This document shows positions 50,349 through 60,035 of a DNA stretch of 64,000 nt, in pieces. The notes below the pieces were generated by a model. That model was not told the DNA's origin. It ran no database searches and saw nothing but the letters and a program-made list of their open reading frames with translations. The translations under genes and the position numbers were made by a program. The stretch is from Cognaticolwellia aestuarii. GTDB taxonomy: Bacteria > Pseudomonadota > Gammaproteobacteria > Enterobacterales > Alteromonadaceae. The stretch lies in contig NZ_MUZV01000012.1 of assembly GCF_002000025.1 (NCBI RefSeq), positions 1-64,000 on the forward strand. The letters are read 5' to 3'. Numbering within the stretch: the first letter of the stretch is position 1; every line of letters starts with the position of its first letter.

Positions 50349-52865
50349 TTAGGTTGTTAATAATTGTTGCTCTGCGAGGCGTTCAGTAACACTTTTAGCA
50401 TTTTCAGGTACTGAATATAAATATCCTTGTATTACATCGCAGCCGTTAACTGTTAAAAAATGAGTTTGTGCAGTTGTTTCAACACCCTCTCCAACTAACG
50501 TTAAGTCTAAGCCTTTAGCCATGGCAATAATCGATTTTACGATCTGGCATTGTTTGAGGTCGCCAGGCAGCTTTGATATGAAGCTTGCATCAATTTTTAA
50601 AGTATCGAAGGGCAATTGAGTCAAATAGCTCAAAGATGAAAAGCCTGTACCAAAATCGTCAATTGAGTTTTTAATGCCTAGCTGTCGAATTTTTTGTAAT
50701 GTAGCACTGGCATGTTTGATGTTTTCAATAAAGCAGTTTTCGGTAACTTCTATTTCAAGTAAAGCGGGTGATAAGCCACTTTCTTTCAGAGCGAAATTAA
50801 TAGAATCAATCAAATTGTGCTTAAAGTGCTGAGAGGAAATGTTAATGGCAATACGTCCGCAGTCAAAATGCTGCTGTTGCCATATTTTTCTTTGCTTGCA
50901 GGCTTGTGTCAAAACCCATTTATCAATTTCAACAATTAAGCCTATCTCTTCTGCCATCGGTATAAAGTGGGCCGGGGAAACAGGACCAAGGTCCGGATGA
51001 TTCCAGCGTAATAAGGCTTCAATACCGACCACTTCTTCAGTAATACTATTTACCTGAAGTTGGTAATAAAGTTCAAATTCATTTTTTTTCAATGCACTGC
51101 GAAGGTAATTTTCTGTCATCAATCGTTCCATCGAAATGGTATTCATTTCTGATGAATACAGTTGGTATGAATTTCTTCCTTCATCTTTGGCTTTATACAT
51201 GGCGGTGTCTGCATGTTTGAGTAAGGCTTCAGAGTCGAGACCATCTTCAGGATAAACAGAGGCGCCAATAGAAGAGGTGATCTGGAGTTCAAGTGTATCG
51301 AGTTGATGAGGCTGATTTAATACTGTCGCTATTCGCTCGATAACCCCAACAATATCTTTTAAAGATGTCATTTCTGTTAAGAGAATAACAAACTCATCAC
51401 CGCCAAATCGAGAGACGGTATCACCTTCTTTTATACTGCTTTGTATTCTTTTAGCCGTGGCGATTAATATCTCATCGCCAATGTTATGCCCTAAACTATC
51501 ATTAATTTGTTTAAATCGGTCCAGATCTAAAAATAGCACAGCTACTAATTGCTGATTTCTATGGGCAGTTGACAGTGCAATCTCAAACCTATCATTGAAA
51601 AGGCGTCGGTTGGGCAAGCCGGTTAGTTCATCATAAAAGGCAAGGGCATGAATTCGTTGCTCTGCGAGTTTTCTCTGTGTAATATCACTAAAAATTGCAG
51701 CATAAATTGCTTCAGGGCTATCACTGTCATTAATTTGCACTATGGTTAGCCACTCGGGGTAAAGCGTGCCACATTTTTTTTTGTTCCAAATTTCTCCTTG
51801 CCATTTCTTGTCTTCTAAAAGGCCTTGCCACATTTTCTGATAAAACGTCTTGTCATGTTTGCCTGAGCTTAAAATATTGGATGATTTACCAATGACTTCT
51901 TCCTCTGTATAACCTGTTAAACGAGTAAACGCGGCATTGACTGACAATATAATACTCTTGCCGTTAGTTACCATGATGCTATCAAGCGATGACTCTATAA
52001 TTTTTTCGGCAAACACTAAGTTTTTTTTAGATTGCGCCAGTGCATTATCTCGCTCAACTAAAACGCTTTCTAATTTCTGAAAGTATGCAATTTCAATATC
52101 AGATAAAATATGCTCTATCGAGAGGACGCCAACGACTTCTTGTTGCACGTTTTGGACGACTAAATGTCGAATTTTATGTTCTTGAAGGCAAAAGTAAGCT
52201 TGATAGAGCGTGCTTTCCTCATTAATAGTAATTAGCGGATGTGCTGAAGAAGACCAGGCATCACTATTATTGTATTTATCGGCGACGAGCCTTAATAAGT
52301 CTCGCTCTGTGATGATGCCAAACTCATTTGTTTGATGGTGACGAATAAGAGCTGATGAACAATTATATTCAGACATTGCATTAGCTACAGCACTTACCGG
52401 CAAGTTCCCTAGTACTATAGGTACTTTGGGATTATAGTTATCTTTAATTTTTCGCAAACGAAGATAATGCTCAACACCTTGTTTTTTTATGACATCACTC
52501 TGACTGACAATTCCTATCATTTGCTTTTCTGAATTAACCACTAATAAATGACGTACACGATGGCGATGAAATGTCATGATAATTTCTTGCAAAGGCATTT
52601 GTTCATTTATGGTTATAACAGGTGTACTCATAAACTTATGAATAGGGGTGTCATAATAATTTATAGCGTCAAAGTTTAATTTTTTACTATCTGCTTCAGT
52701 CCAAATGCCGATTACTTTCTCATTACTCATAATAAGAATAGAGCTGGTGTTTTTCTCTCTTATCTTTATTGCCGCTTGATAAATAGTGGTCATTTTTGAA
52801 CAAGACAATAAACTTCTTTGTACTAAATCTATTGCGGTTATGTTTTGTTTACTATTTGAAATCAT
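50349..52865 (-). CDS. CBS-PAS-GGDEF-EAL cyclic di-GMP signalling protein
   Basis: An 838-aa soluble protein. Residues about 1-270 contain four CBS motifs in two Bateman modules (repeated HRVRHLLVVNSEKQMIGIVSQSD-type units), which usually bind adenine nucleotides. A PAS domain follows (about 290-400: DSIMVTNGKSIILSVNAAFTRLTGY), then GGDEF with intact RFGGDEF near 485 and EAL with intact EALLRW near 612 and DDFGTGFSSLSYL. Both catalytic motifs are intact. There is no membrane segment, so it probably couples nucleotide or redox state to c-di-GMP. It is a single gene. Confidence 0.93.
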   Translation of the reverse strand: MISNSKQNITAIDLVQRSLLSCSKMTTIYQAAIKIREKNTSSILIMSNEKVIGIWTEADSKKLNFDAINYYDTPIHKFMSTPVITINEQMPLQEIIMTFHRHRVRHLLVVNSEKQMIGIVSQSDVIKKQGVEHYLRLRKIKDNYNPKVPIVLGNLPVSAVANAMSEYNCSSALIRHHQTNEFGIITERDLLRLVADKYNNSDAWSSSAHPLITINEESTLYQAYFCLQEHKIRHLVVQNVQQEVVGVLSIEHILSDIEIAYFQKLESVLVERDNALAQSKKNLVFAEKIIESSLDSIMVTNGKSIILSVNAAFTRLTGYTEEEVIGKSSNILSSGKHDKTFYQKMWQGLLEDKKWQGEIWNKKKCGTLYPEWLTIVQINDSDSPEAIYAAIFSDITQRKLAEQRIHALAFYDELTGLPNRRLFNDRFEIALSTAHRNQQLVAVLFLDLDRFKQINDSLGHNIGDEILIATAKRIQSSIKEGDTVSRFGGDEFVILLTEMTSLKDIVGVIERIATVLNQPHQLDTLELQITSSIGASVYPEDGLDSEALLKHADTAMYKAKDEGRNSYQLYSSEMNTISMERLMTENYLRSALKKNEFELYYQLQVNSITEEVVGIEALLRWNHPDLGPVSPAHFIPMAEEIGLIVEIDKWVLTQACKQRKIWQQQHFDCGRIAINISSQHFKHNLIDSINFALKESGLSPALLEIEVTENCFIENIKHASATLQKIRQLGIKNSIDDFGTGFSSLSYLTQLPFDTLKIDASFISKLPGDLKQCQIVKSIIAMAKGLDLTLVGEGVETTAQTHFLTVNGCDVIQGYLYSVPENAKSVTERLAEQQLLTT

Positions 52866-53103
52866 AAGTACTCAAGTTCGGCCGAATAACTAAACGAGCT
52901 TTATAGCATTAATTAGGTTTTTCATATAGATGTGAATACAAAATAAACATAAATTTATTAATGTTTTTAATTAGATAGCTGTGATCTCATGTCACATTTC
53001 TTTATCAGCCGTGAACTTTTAAAGGTTGTTTGACAGTCAATTGTAGATATAGAGCAGACGAGTATATGCCATTAGCACAATTTAGTTGCAGCTTGATACT
53101 TTA

Positions 53104-54006
53104 TTAACTTGATTGCAAAAAATTACCTTGGTGGCAAAAATTGATAAATTGCCGCAATAATGGGGTTTGATATTTATCTTTGTGTAATACTAACCAAAAT
53201 TGACGGTGCATTGTTGCAGGCAGTTTAAGTTGATTTACTCTGCCATCTTTTAATGCATATTGCGCCGCTAGGGCCGAAAGGCAACCAAACCCTAAGCCGG
53301 CGGCAACACAGTTTATCAGCGATTCCGTGGTATTAAGCTCGAAGCTTTCTTGCCAGTTTTCAATTTGTTGCGCCAAGTGGTGCATGAAAAAAGTACGAGA
53401 ACCTGAGCCTGATTCTCTAAGCACCCATTCGCTATTTTCCAAGTCAACAATGTTTACACAGTCTTGCTGCACTAATGGGTGTGAAGGTGCGGCAATAATA
53501 CACATTTCATCTTGATTAAAAACTGTCGATGTTAAATCTTTATACTGTGCTTGCCCCTCAATTAGGGCAATGTCGAGTTCGAAGTCTAATAATTTTTGGC
53601 AGATAAGTGCGGAGTTGGAAATAAATATTTGCTGAGAATAATGTTGGTGCTGCAACCTGAAGCTACTTAACATTGCTGGTAGTAAGTGATTGCCGATAGT
53701 GTCACTTGCGCCTATTTTTAATGTACCGACTGCTGGCGAGTTTTGATCGAATAATGCGGTTATATTACTAGCCCTATTAAGAATTTCGTCAGCTAAGGGT
53801 AAAAGTTTTATCCCTTCTTGATTCAAAATAAGGCGATGATTGACTCGGTCGAATAATGGGTTACCTAGCTGCTTTTCTAATTCGCTTAATGCCATGCTAA
53901 CCGCTGCTTTTGATAAAAACATAGCTTCTGCAGCCGTTGTTAGTGTGCGGTGCTGAGTAATACCGACAAATACTCGCAATTGTTTCAGTGAAATATTATT
54001 ACTCAT
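53104..54006 (-). CDS. LysR-family transcriptional regulator
   Basis: A 300-aa LysR protein with an N-terminal winged helix-turn-helix (ISLKQLRVFVGITQHRTLTTAAEAMFLSKAAVSMALSELE-type, residues 4-43) and a periplasmic-binding-protein-like effector domain (about 90-295). It is divergent from the TDT transporter gene 102 bp away, which is the usual arrangement for a LysR regulator and its target. The effector is unknown. Confidence 0.92.
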   Translation of the reverse strand: MSNNISLKQLRVFVGITQHRTLTTAAEAMFLSKAAVSMALSELEKQLGNPLFDRVNHRLILNQEGIKLLPLADEILNRASNITALFDQNSPAVGTLKIGASDTIGNHLLPAMLSSFRLQHQHYSQQIFISNSALICQKLLDFELDIALIEGQAQYKDLTSTVFNQDEMCIIAAPSHPLVQQDCVNIVDLENSEWVLRESGSGSRTFFMHHLAQQIENWQESFELNTTESLINCVAAGLGFGCLSALAAQYALKDGRVNQLKLPATMHRQFWLVLHKDKYQTPLLRQFINFCHQGNFLQSS

Positions 54007-54017
54007 ATTGTGTTTAG

Positions 54018-54063
54018 TTTATCTGAACGTATGTTTTATATAATTAGATTTATCTTAACGTAT
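54018..54063. promoter_or_regulatory. direct repeat, candidate LysR operator
   Basis: Two 15-bp copies, TTTATCTGAACGTAT (54018-54032) and TTTATCTTAACGTAT (54049-54063), differ at one base and are 31 bp apart, or three helical turns on one face. They lie between the divergent LysR and TDT genes, where the regulator should bind. Confidence 0.6.
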
Positions 54064-54107
54064 TGCAAGCATAAACTTATACTAAATATGATAAATAGTT
54101 AGGATAA

Positions 54108-55112
54108 ATGATGCTGCTCAGGTTTGTTAAAGAAAAAATTATGATTTTACCAACACCTATCGGTGGACTAGCGCTCGCTATCGCGAGTTTGGGGTGGGCA
54201 TGGGAAAATATTTTTAATTTAAATGGCTATGGGCAGTTAGTCGGGGCTGGTTTAGCCAGTATGCTAATTCTTTTGCTTGCTGCTAAGTTCTTACTACATC
54301 CACAATTGCTAAAAGCGGATTTAGCACACCCTATTGTTGGCAGTGTTGTGCCTACCTTTGCTATGACTGTTATGGTTGTTTCTAACTCAATTGGGCAGTT
54401 TAATGCACGAATAGGGGATAGTCTCTGGCTGTTAGCTCTTCTATTGCATTTGTATTTTTTAATCAACTTTTTATATTATCGTAGTCGCAGCTTTAACATC
54501 GAGCATATGGTACCAAGCTGGTTTATTCCTCCTGTGGGTATTATTGTCGCTGATGTTGCTTTTTCAGGCAACCCAGCGTTAATGTGGCTTGCTCATGGGG
54601 TTTTAGTCTTGGGAATGGCGGTTTATGTACTGATGTTACCGTTAATGATTTACCGTATTATATTTGTTAAAAAAATACCTGATGAGGCGCAGCCAACATT
54701 AGCTATTTTGGCGGCACCGGCGAGCTTGTCGCTAGCAGGTTATTTTAGTGTTGTAGCTGAGCCTGATATCGTCATTGTTAGCTTATTTTTGGTGTTAGCG
54801 ATATTGATGACTTGTATTATTTATATTGCTTTTTTTAAACTGTTACGTCGGTCATTTTGCCCCGGATATGCTGCGTTTACTTTTCCAATGGTTATTGGTG
54901 CAACGGCTTTATTTAAATTTTCTGATTGGATGGTTAGCAGCAATATAGACGTAGAATATATTAACCCAATACAAAGCTTAGCCGTATTTGAACTTATGGT
55001 TGCTACTTTGGTGGTTAGTTATGTCGCATTACGTTATTTTGCACACTTCACACCGCTGCAAATGAACTTTAGAAGCAATAAAATGGTGTCAGGTATTGTT
55101 AATGATGAATAG
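54108..55112 (+). CDS. TDT/SLAC1-family transporter
   Basis: A 334-aa inner-membrane protein with about ten helices, opening ILPTPIGGLALAIASLGWAWE and containing HPIVGSVVPTFAMTVMVVS, WFIPPVGIIVADVAFSG and FTFPMVIGATALFKFS. These are features of the tellurite-resistance/dicarboxylate transporter (TehA/SLAC1) family of anion channels and exporters. The start could be 54108 or the adjacent ATG at 54111, with AGGA just upstream. Substrate is unknown; the divergent LysR gene probably regulates it. Confidence 0.85.
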   Translation: MMLLRFVKEKIMILPTPIGGLALAIASLGWAWENIFNLNGYGQLVGAGLASMLILLLAAKFLLHPQLLKADLAHPIVGSVVPTFAMTVMVVSNSIGQFNARIGDSLWLLALLLHLYFLINFLYYRSRSFNIEHMVPSWFIPPVGIIVADVAFSGNPALMWLAHGVLVLGMAVYVLMLPLMIYRIIFVKKIPDEAQPTLAILAAPASLSLAGYFSVVAEPDIVIVSLFLVLAILMTCIIYIAFFKLLRRSFCPGYAAFTFPMVIGATALFKFSDWMVSSNIDVEYINPIQSLAVFELMVATLVVSYVALRYFAHFTPLQMNFRSNKMVSGIVNDE

Positions 55113-55494
55113 AGTAAATAGCTATTCATCAGATTAATGTTAGATTTTTGAGCCATATCCAGTTGTAAGCCACTTATCAGTTGTAATATTGCCGTAAGCT
55201 CCAGCCAGAGCTCATCGATAATCGTTTATTGTTAAATAATAAAAAGACTTTCAAGGGCAAAGGCAGGTGAATTTAGGTCGTACATCTAAAGAACAAACGT
55301 TTAATGAATCAGAAATATTGCTTTGCATTACTGACTTCGTGAATCACTTATCTTTATTAAGTGTTAAAGATTTTTCATCGGCCCTTAATGGCTAACGTTG
55401 TGGTTGTTTGTTGAACATATTCTGATAAAGGGCGTGGTATTCATAACCGTTAGGTAATAAATATACGCCCATCAAATTAGGTTATATAAGAGTG
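55113..55494. other. 382-bp intergenic region with a possible gene remnant
   Basis: No intact ORF. On the - strand around 55390-55462 a short frame reads MGVYLLPNGYEYHALYQN, faintly like the GVYRLPNGxxYY segment of DUF885 peptidases, followed by a stop. The rest shows no readable homology. This may be debris of a lost gene or chance. Confidence 0.3.
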
Positions 55495-55995
55495 CTAAAA
55501 CGTCACTTCAAGTAACTCTACAGAGTCATCAAAAATCATCGTTTGTAGTTTTCCTTTGCCTTCAATATTGACGGTATTTACTTGGCTAGGCCATATTTCT
55601 TGCAGTGCATTGTGGCGAATGCTGAGCGTTTTCAATGCTGGTGGCTGGGCTGCCTCTTGGTACACCCAAAAAAATTGTCCATTGTTTTCATAGCCAATAG
55701 CAGTTAACTGTAAAGCGCTACCATCAGCAAATATTGCGAAGTGTTTGTTTATATAATTGTTAAACTGATCTTGAGTTTTTTTTGAGCCGATAATATCGGC
55801 ATTTTTACCAAAAATATGTTTAACCGCATGTTCAGCGTCATGAATGCTAAAACGATGCATAACCTCGATGTTATGTGTGTTGGGGTTGAATGACACTGTG
55901 CTAATAGCCGATTTTTGCTGATGAGCAATAGCGTGTGGAGCTGCTAAAAGCAGCCCCACTATCAGCATAATAATGAAATGATTACTACTCTTCAT
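55495..55995 (-). CDS. DUF6702 family exported protein
   Basis: A 166-aa protein with a signal peptide (FIIMLIVGLLLAAPHAIA, then HQQKSA). The mature part contains HRFSIHDAEHAVKHIFG and ends LLEVTF, matching the small periplasmic DUF6702 proteins as I remember them. Its start overlaps the end of the M1 peptidase gene by 11 bases, so the two are co-expressed. Function unknown. Confidence 0.78.
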   Translation of the reverse strand: MKSSNHFIIMLIVGLLLAAPHAIAHQQKSAISTVSFNPNTHNIEVMHRFSIHDAEHAVKHIFGKNADIIGSKKTQDQFNNYINKHFAIFADGSALQLTAIGYENNGQFFWVYQEAAQPPALKTLSIRHNALQEIWPSQVNTVNIEGKGKLQTMIFDDSVELLEVTF

Positions 55996-58444
55996 TGTTA
56001 CCTTTAGTATCCTTTTCGTCTTTCTTTAATTCTGTTTTTATATCTTGCATGATGTCTCGAGATACCTTTTGTGTAGATTTCTTCTTTTTATATGCTTGGA
56101 TACGTGACGGAATAATTTGACGTGGGTAGTGGTTGTTATGCACATCTACATCTGCGGTTTCCCAACGAGGATCAACCGTGACACTGGCGAGTTCTTTATC
56201 TTTGTCAGTAATAATCAACTTGCTAACAGCCTTGGGCGTACGGCGCCAGATTTCAGCAGGAATATATTGAGTTTCTTTGCTGCCATCGGTAAATGTTAGT
56301 TCTAAAATAATCGGCATCACTAAACCGCCTTTATTAGAGAAATCTAACACGTAGTAGTTTTTGTCTTCTTTAATCGCGCGATCTAGTGTTTTACGTTCCC
56401 AAGGCTTTAGTTTCTTAAGAAATTTTTGATAGCTATTTCGCTCTTTATTCGTCACGGTAAAACGGTCGTTTTCGTCATAAAAATCAGTGATGTCTGAAAA
56501 GCGATCAACCCATAACTCTTTACCTTCAGCTTTGTTGCGCTCATCAGTTTTAGACAGTGGCTTATCCAACTCTTCTTGGCGCAGGCGGTTAAAATCAATG
56601 TCAGGGTTTTTGGTGTCTAAGCGCAATTTAGATACTTTATCTAATGAGATATCAACGTGATCTGTGCTGTAAAACCAACCGCGCCAGAACCAGTCTAAAT
56701 CAACGCCAGAAGCCTCTTCCATAGTGCGGAAAAAGTCTGATGGTGTAGGGCGTTTATACTTCCAGCGCGTGGCGTATTCTTTAAATGCAAAGTCGAAAAG
56801 CTCGCGACCTAAAATGGTTTCACGCAAGATATTCAGCGCTGCAGCGGGTTTTGTGTAACCATTTGGGCCTAAACGTAAAACACTGTCTGACTGTGTCATA
56901 ATAGGCACTTGAATTGACGATTTCATGTAGCCTACGATATCGCGAGGCTCTACTCCCCATGGAATGGTTGGATCCCACTCACGCCCAGCTACACCATCTA
57001 AAAAGCTGTTTAAGCCTTCATCCATCCATGTCCATTGACGTTCGTCAGAGTTAACGATCATAGGGAAATATATATGCCCAACTTCATGTATAACTACACC
57101 AATTAAAAAGCGTTTTTCTGCTTGGCTATAAGTGCGACTACCATCTTCTTGTAATTCAGTACGTGGTCCGTTAAATGTGATCATTGGATACTCCATACCG
57201 CCAACAGGGCCATTGACTGATTGCGCAACAGGGTATGGGTAATCAAATGAGAAACGCGAATAAACTTCTAAGGTATGTATGATTGATTCAGTGGAATATT
57301 TCTTCCATAAATCACCGCCTTCTTTTGGATAAAACGACATGGCCATTACCAAAGGTTGTTCTTCACCACCTTGTTGGTGGCCGCGCGCATCCCACATAAA
57401 TTTACGCGATGATGCCCAGGCAAAGTCGCGAACATTTTCAGCACTAAATTTCCATGTTTTGGTTTTATTGGTACCTGCTTTTTCGTTTTCTAAGGCTTCT
57501 TCTTCGCTAACAATAAATACAATGCGCTCAGATTTTTCAGCGGCTTTTAAACGTTTACGTTGCTCAGAAGTCAGCACTTTTTTAGCATTGGTTAGCTCAC
57601 CTGTAGCGCTAACAATATGATCTGCTGGTACGGTGAGTTCAACATCATAATTACCAAACTCTAGGGTAAACTCACCACGGCCAATAAATTCTTTGTTGGT
57701 CCATGCTTCATAGTCGGTATAAGCATGCAGGCGAGGGAACCACTGTGCTAAAAGGAATATGTCATTACCGCCTTTGCGGGCATCGTCGGGAAAGTGTTCG
57801 TAACCTGAACGGGCAGAAACAGCATCTTCTTCAACAATATTAAATGCGTAATCAATAGCAAATTTAACCTGTTTACCTGGCGTTAATTTGTTGCGTAAAT
57901 CAATGCGCATGTTTGTGCCAACAATAACATAGTGTAACTTTTTGCCTTGGTTATCGGTGACTGACTGAATATCATAACCTACGATATTGTCATCCATGTA
58001 TTGTTGACGACGAAGTGCGTCTAGGCTTAACTGTGCTGGTTTGCTAGAGGTTGCTGATGCCGTTGCTGGGCCTCTGCTGCCGATACCGCCAAAAGTTGTC
58101 GTTTTCGCCGAAAGTGAGTCATTTCTGAATTTGTTTTGATCTAATTGCACCCATAAGTACTTCAATGTATCGGGTGAATTATTGTAGTAAGTTATTTTTT
58201 GACTCGCTTCGATACGACGTTTTTCTTCATCAAGTTTGGCTTTGATTTGATAATCAACTTGTTGTTGCCAATATTTATGGCCCGGTTCACCAGCCGCATT
58301 ACGGTAAACATTTGGTGTTGGCAAACTTTCATCTAATTGACGAAACTTATCAACAAAGTCACCCTTTGTTTGTTGTATCGTCGCATTTGCAGAGGCAATT
58401 GTGGTTAACGATAGCAAGGTTATTTTTATGAATTTAACTAACAT
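55985..58444 (-). CDS. M1 family metallopeptidase
   Basis: An 819-aa exported zinc aminopeptidase-like protein with a signal peptide (ITLLSLTTIASANA). The zinc motif is HEVGHIYFP (near residue 452) with the third ligand Glu in WMDEGLNSFLDG about 20 residues later. A GGMEYPM segment stands for the substrate-binding GxMEN loop, with Tyr replacing Asn as in many M1 proteins of marine bacteria. The C terminus is long, Lys-rich and charged. A long palindrome lies 110 bp upstream. Confidence 0.9.
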   Translation of the reverse strand: MLVKFIKITLLSLTTIASANATIQQTKGDFVDKFRQLDESLPTPNVYRNAAGEPGHKYWQQQVDYQIKAKLDEEKRRIEASQKITYYNNSPDTLKYLWVQLDQNKFRNDSLSAKTTTFGGIGSRGPATASATSSKPAQLSLDALRRQQYMDDNIVGYDIQSVTDNQGKKLHYVIVGTNMRIDLRNKLTPGKQVKFAIDYAFNIVEEDAVSARSGYEHFPDDARKGGNDIFLLAQWFPRLHAYTDYEAWTNKEFIGRGEFTLEFGNYDVELTVPADHIVSATGELTNAKKVLTSEQRKRLKAAEKSERIVFIVSEEEALENEKAGTNKTKTWKFSAENVRDFAWASSRKFMWDARGHQQGGEEQPLVMAMSFYPKEGGDLWKKYSTESIIHTLEVYSRFSFDYPYPVAQSVNGPVGGMEYPMITFNGPRTELQEDGSRTYSQAEKRFLIGVVIHEVGHIYFPMIVNSDERQWTWMDEGLNSFLDGVAGREWDPTIPWGVEPRDIVGYMKSSIQVPIMTQSDSVLRLGPNGYTKPAAALNILRETILGRELFDFAFKEYATRWKYKRPTPSDFFRTMEEASGVDLDWFWRGWFYSTDHVDISLDKVSKLRLDTKNPDIDFNRLRQEELDKPLSKTDERNKAEGKELWVDRFSDITDFYDENDRFTVTNKERNSYQKFLKKLKPWERKTLDRAIKEDKNYYVLDFSNKGGLVMPIILELTFTDGSKETQYIPAEIWRRTPKAVSKLIITDKDKELASVTVDPRWETADVDVHNNHYPRQIIPSRIQAYKKKKSTQKVSRDIMQDIKTELKKDEKDTKGNNEE

Positions 58445-58553
58445 GGGCTTCCTTTTGGCACATTATTACTTTTAGATTTTGTTTAACAGTTATGACAGTT
58501 TACATAACATTAACAGAGATTTTGTATATATATTTACGATTAAAGTATATTGA

Positions 58554-58590
58554 AATACCCAACATGTTACATTGTAACATGTTGGGTATT
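58554..58590. promoter_or_regulatory. 37-bp perfect palindrome (P2), candidate operator or terminator
   Basis: Two 18-bp arms (58554-58571 and 58573-58590) surround one central base, with core TGTTACA-T-TGTAACA. It lies between the end of the ABC permease gene and the M1 peptidase start. The arm is closely related to that of the palindrome at 60747-60781, and the core resembles a Zur box (TGTTATA-N-TATAACA). It could also end the ABC transcript, although its T tract is weak. Confidence 0.6.
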
Positions 58591-58730
58591 CAAGCAGTAA
58601 TTTTACTGGCCCAATGTGTTTTATGAAATGGCACAGTAGCAGCTGATAAAAATATTGATGAAGCTGTTTGTTGCTATAAGTAAGTTACTCTGGCTTGTAT
58701 TAACAAGCTCAGGGCGCAATCAATTTAGTG

Positions 58731-60035
58731 CTACTTTACAACGTAATGCCTTTTAGATTGCAGATAACTAACCACTGACGGAATAGTTGCAACAAGCGCT
58801 GATGCTGCGATCATCGCCATGATTAATGTTAGTGAATTAAGTGAAAATATATTTAGGCTGATTTGTAAGCTAAAATATGACGCTAAATAAGTTTGTGCGA
58901 AAAATAAACTGGCGATTAATAACGCTACGCCTAATGCGCAACTTATTATGGTAATAAACAGTGCTTCGAGTTCAATTAGCATAAACAAAAATAGTGCTGG
59001 TGCGCCAATAACTCTCAGCAGATACATTTCTCTTGAGCGCTGTTTAATGGCTGACAGCAGCATGGCGCTCACGCCTAAGCTAGCCGAAATAAAGACCAAA
59101 ATAGCCACTAAAAATAGTGTGCTCTCTAAAACTCCCATTATTTGCCAAAGCTCAGATAATGCCACTCCCGGCAATATTGCCGACAAGGGCTCTTGTCTAT
59201 TGTTGTTAATTTCGCGTTGGATTTTAAATGTCGACATTTTTGAATTAAGGCCTAACATAAATGCGGTAATGCTTTTTGGGGTTAATGTAGATTTTGAGCT
59301 AGGCATTGAATCAGAGGGATAATTAGCGGATAACTGAGGTGGCAAATCAGTCTTTAACTCTGATCTTTTGTCCGGTTTACTCGCATGATAAGTGTTTTTG
59401 CCACTGGCATGTATTGCTTCTATTGCTTGTAAACTTACATGCAAGGTATGATCTACAGGCGTACCCGTAGGTGCTAAAATGCCGACAACAGTAAATGGCT
59501 TATCAGCGTGCATGCTAAAACTTGTTCTACCTAAGCCATGAGCTAATAAAATTTCATCGCCTAGTTGATAACCTAACTTGACCGCAATTTGGTAACCTAA
59601 TACAACATCAAAGACATTATTAAAAGCTTGTCCTTGCTGAAACAATAGCTTGTGTTTTTTGCCATAACTATAGTGTAGAAAGTAGCTTTCTGTTGTACCA
59701 AGCACTCTATAGCCTTTGTGAGAGTCACCAAGTGAGAGAGGCACCGCCCACTTTACTTGAGGATTTTCGGCCACTTTCTTGAACGACTGCCAGCTGATAT
59801 TATTACTAGGGCTACCAATTTTAAAAACAGAATAGAGCAATAAATTTAAGCTACTGGTTCGGGCTCCTACAATTAAATCAACGCCAGATACGGTATTGGC
59901 AAAGTTCTGTTTTGTTTGATGCCGAACATGCTCAACACCGAGTAAAACAAAAACACTGACCGTCATTGCGATAATAGACAAAATAACGGAACCTTTGCGA
60001 TCGTGTAGGCTTTTCAGAGCAAGCTTAATCAGCAT
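58731..60035 (-). CDS. ABC transporter permease (FtsX/MacB type)
   Basis: A 434-aa inner-membrane protein with one N-terminal TM helix (VILSIIAMTVSVFVLLGVEHV), a large periplasmic MacB-PCD-like domain (about 40-290) and three C-terminal TM helices, the FtsX/LolC topology. VSGVDLIVGARTSSLNLLLYSVFKIG is the conserved post-TM1 segment. Its start overlaps the ATPase gene by 11 bp. By its neighbours (DUF3299, DUF2796, COG0523) it corresponds to the permease of zinc-responsive Zrg-like systems. Confidence 0.88.
   Translation of the reverse strand: MLIKLALKSLHDRKGSVILSIIAMTVSVFVLLGVEHVRHQTKQNFANTVSGVDLIVGARTSSLNLLLYSVFKIGSPSNNISWQSFKKVAENPQVKWAVPLSLGDSHKGYRVLGTTESYFLHYSYGKKHKLLFQQGQAFNNVFDVVLGYQIAVKLGYQLGDEILLAHGLGRTSFSMHADKPFTVVGILAPTGTPVDHTLHVSLQAIEAIHASGKNTYHASKPDKRSELKTDLPPQLSANYPSDSMPSSKSTLTPKSITAFMLGLNSKMSTFKIQREINNNRQEPLSAILPGVALSELWQIMGVLESTLFLVAILVFISASLGVSAMLLSAIKQRSREMYLLRVIGAPALFLFMLIELEALFITIISCALGVALLIASLFFAQTYLASYFSLQISLNIFSLNSLTLIMAMIAASALVATIPSVVSYLQSKRHYVVK

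Noticed and set aside
52988-53006. TGTGA ... TCACA motif upstream of the CBS-PAS-GGDEF-EAL gene, resembling a CRP site
   Set aside because: The half-sites are seven bases apart instead of six, so it does not fit the CRP consensus.
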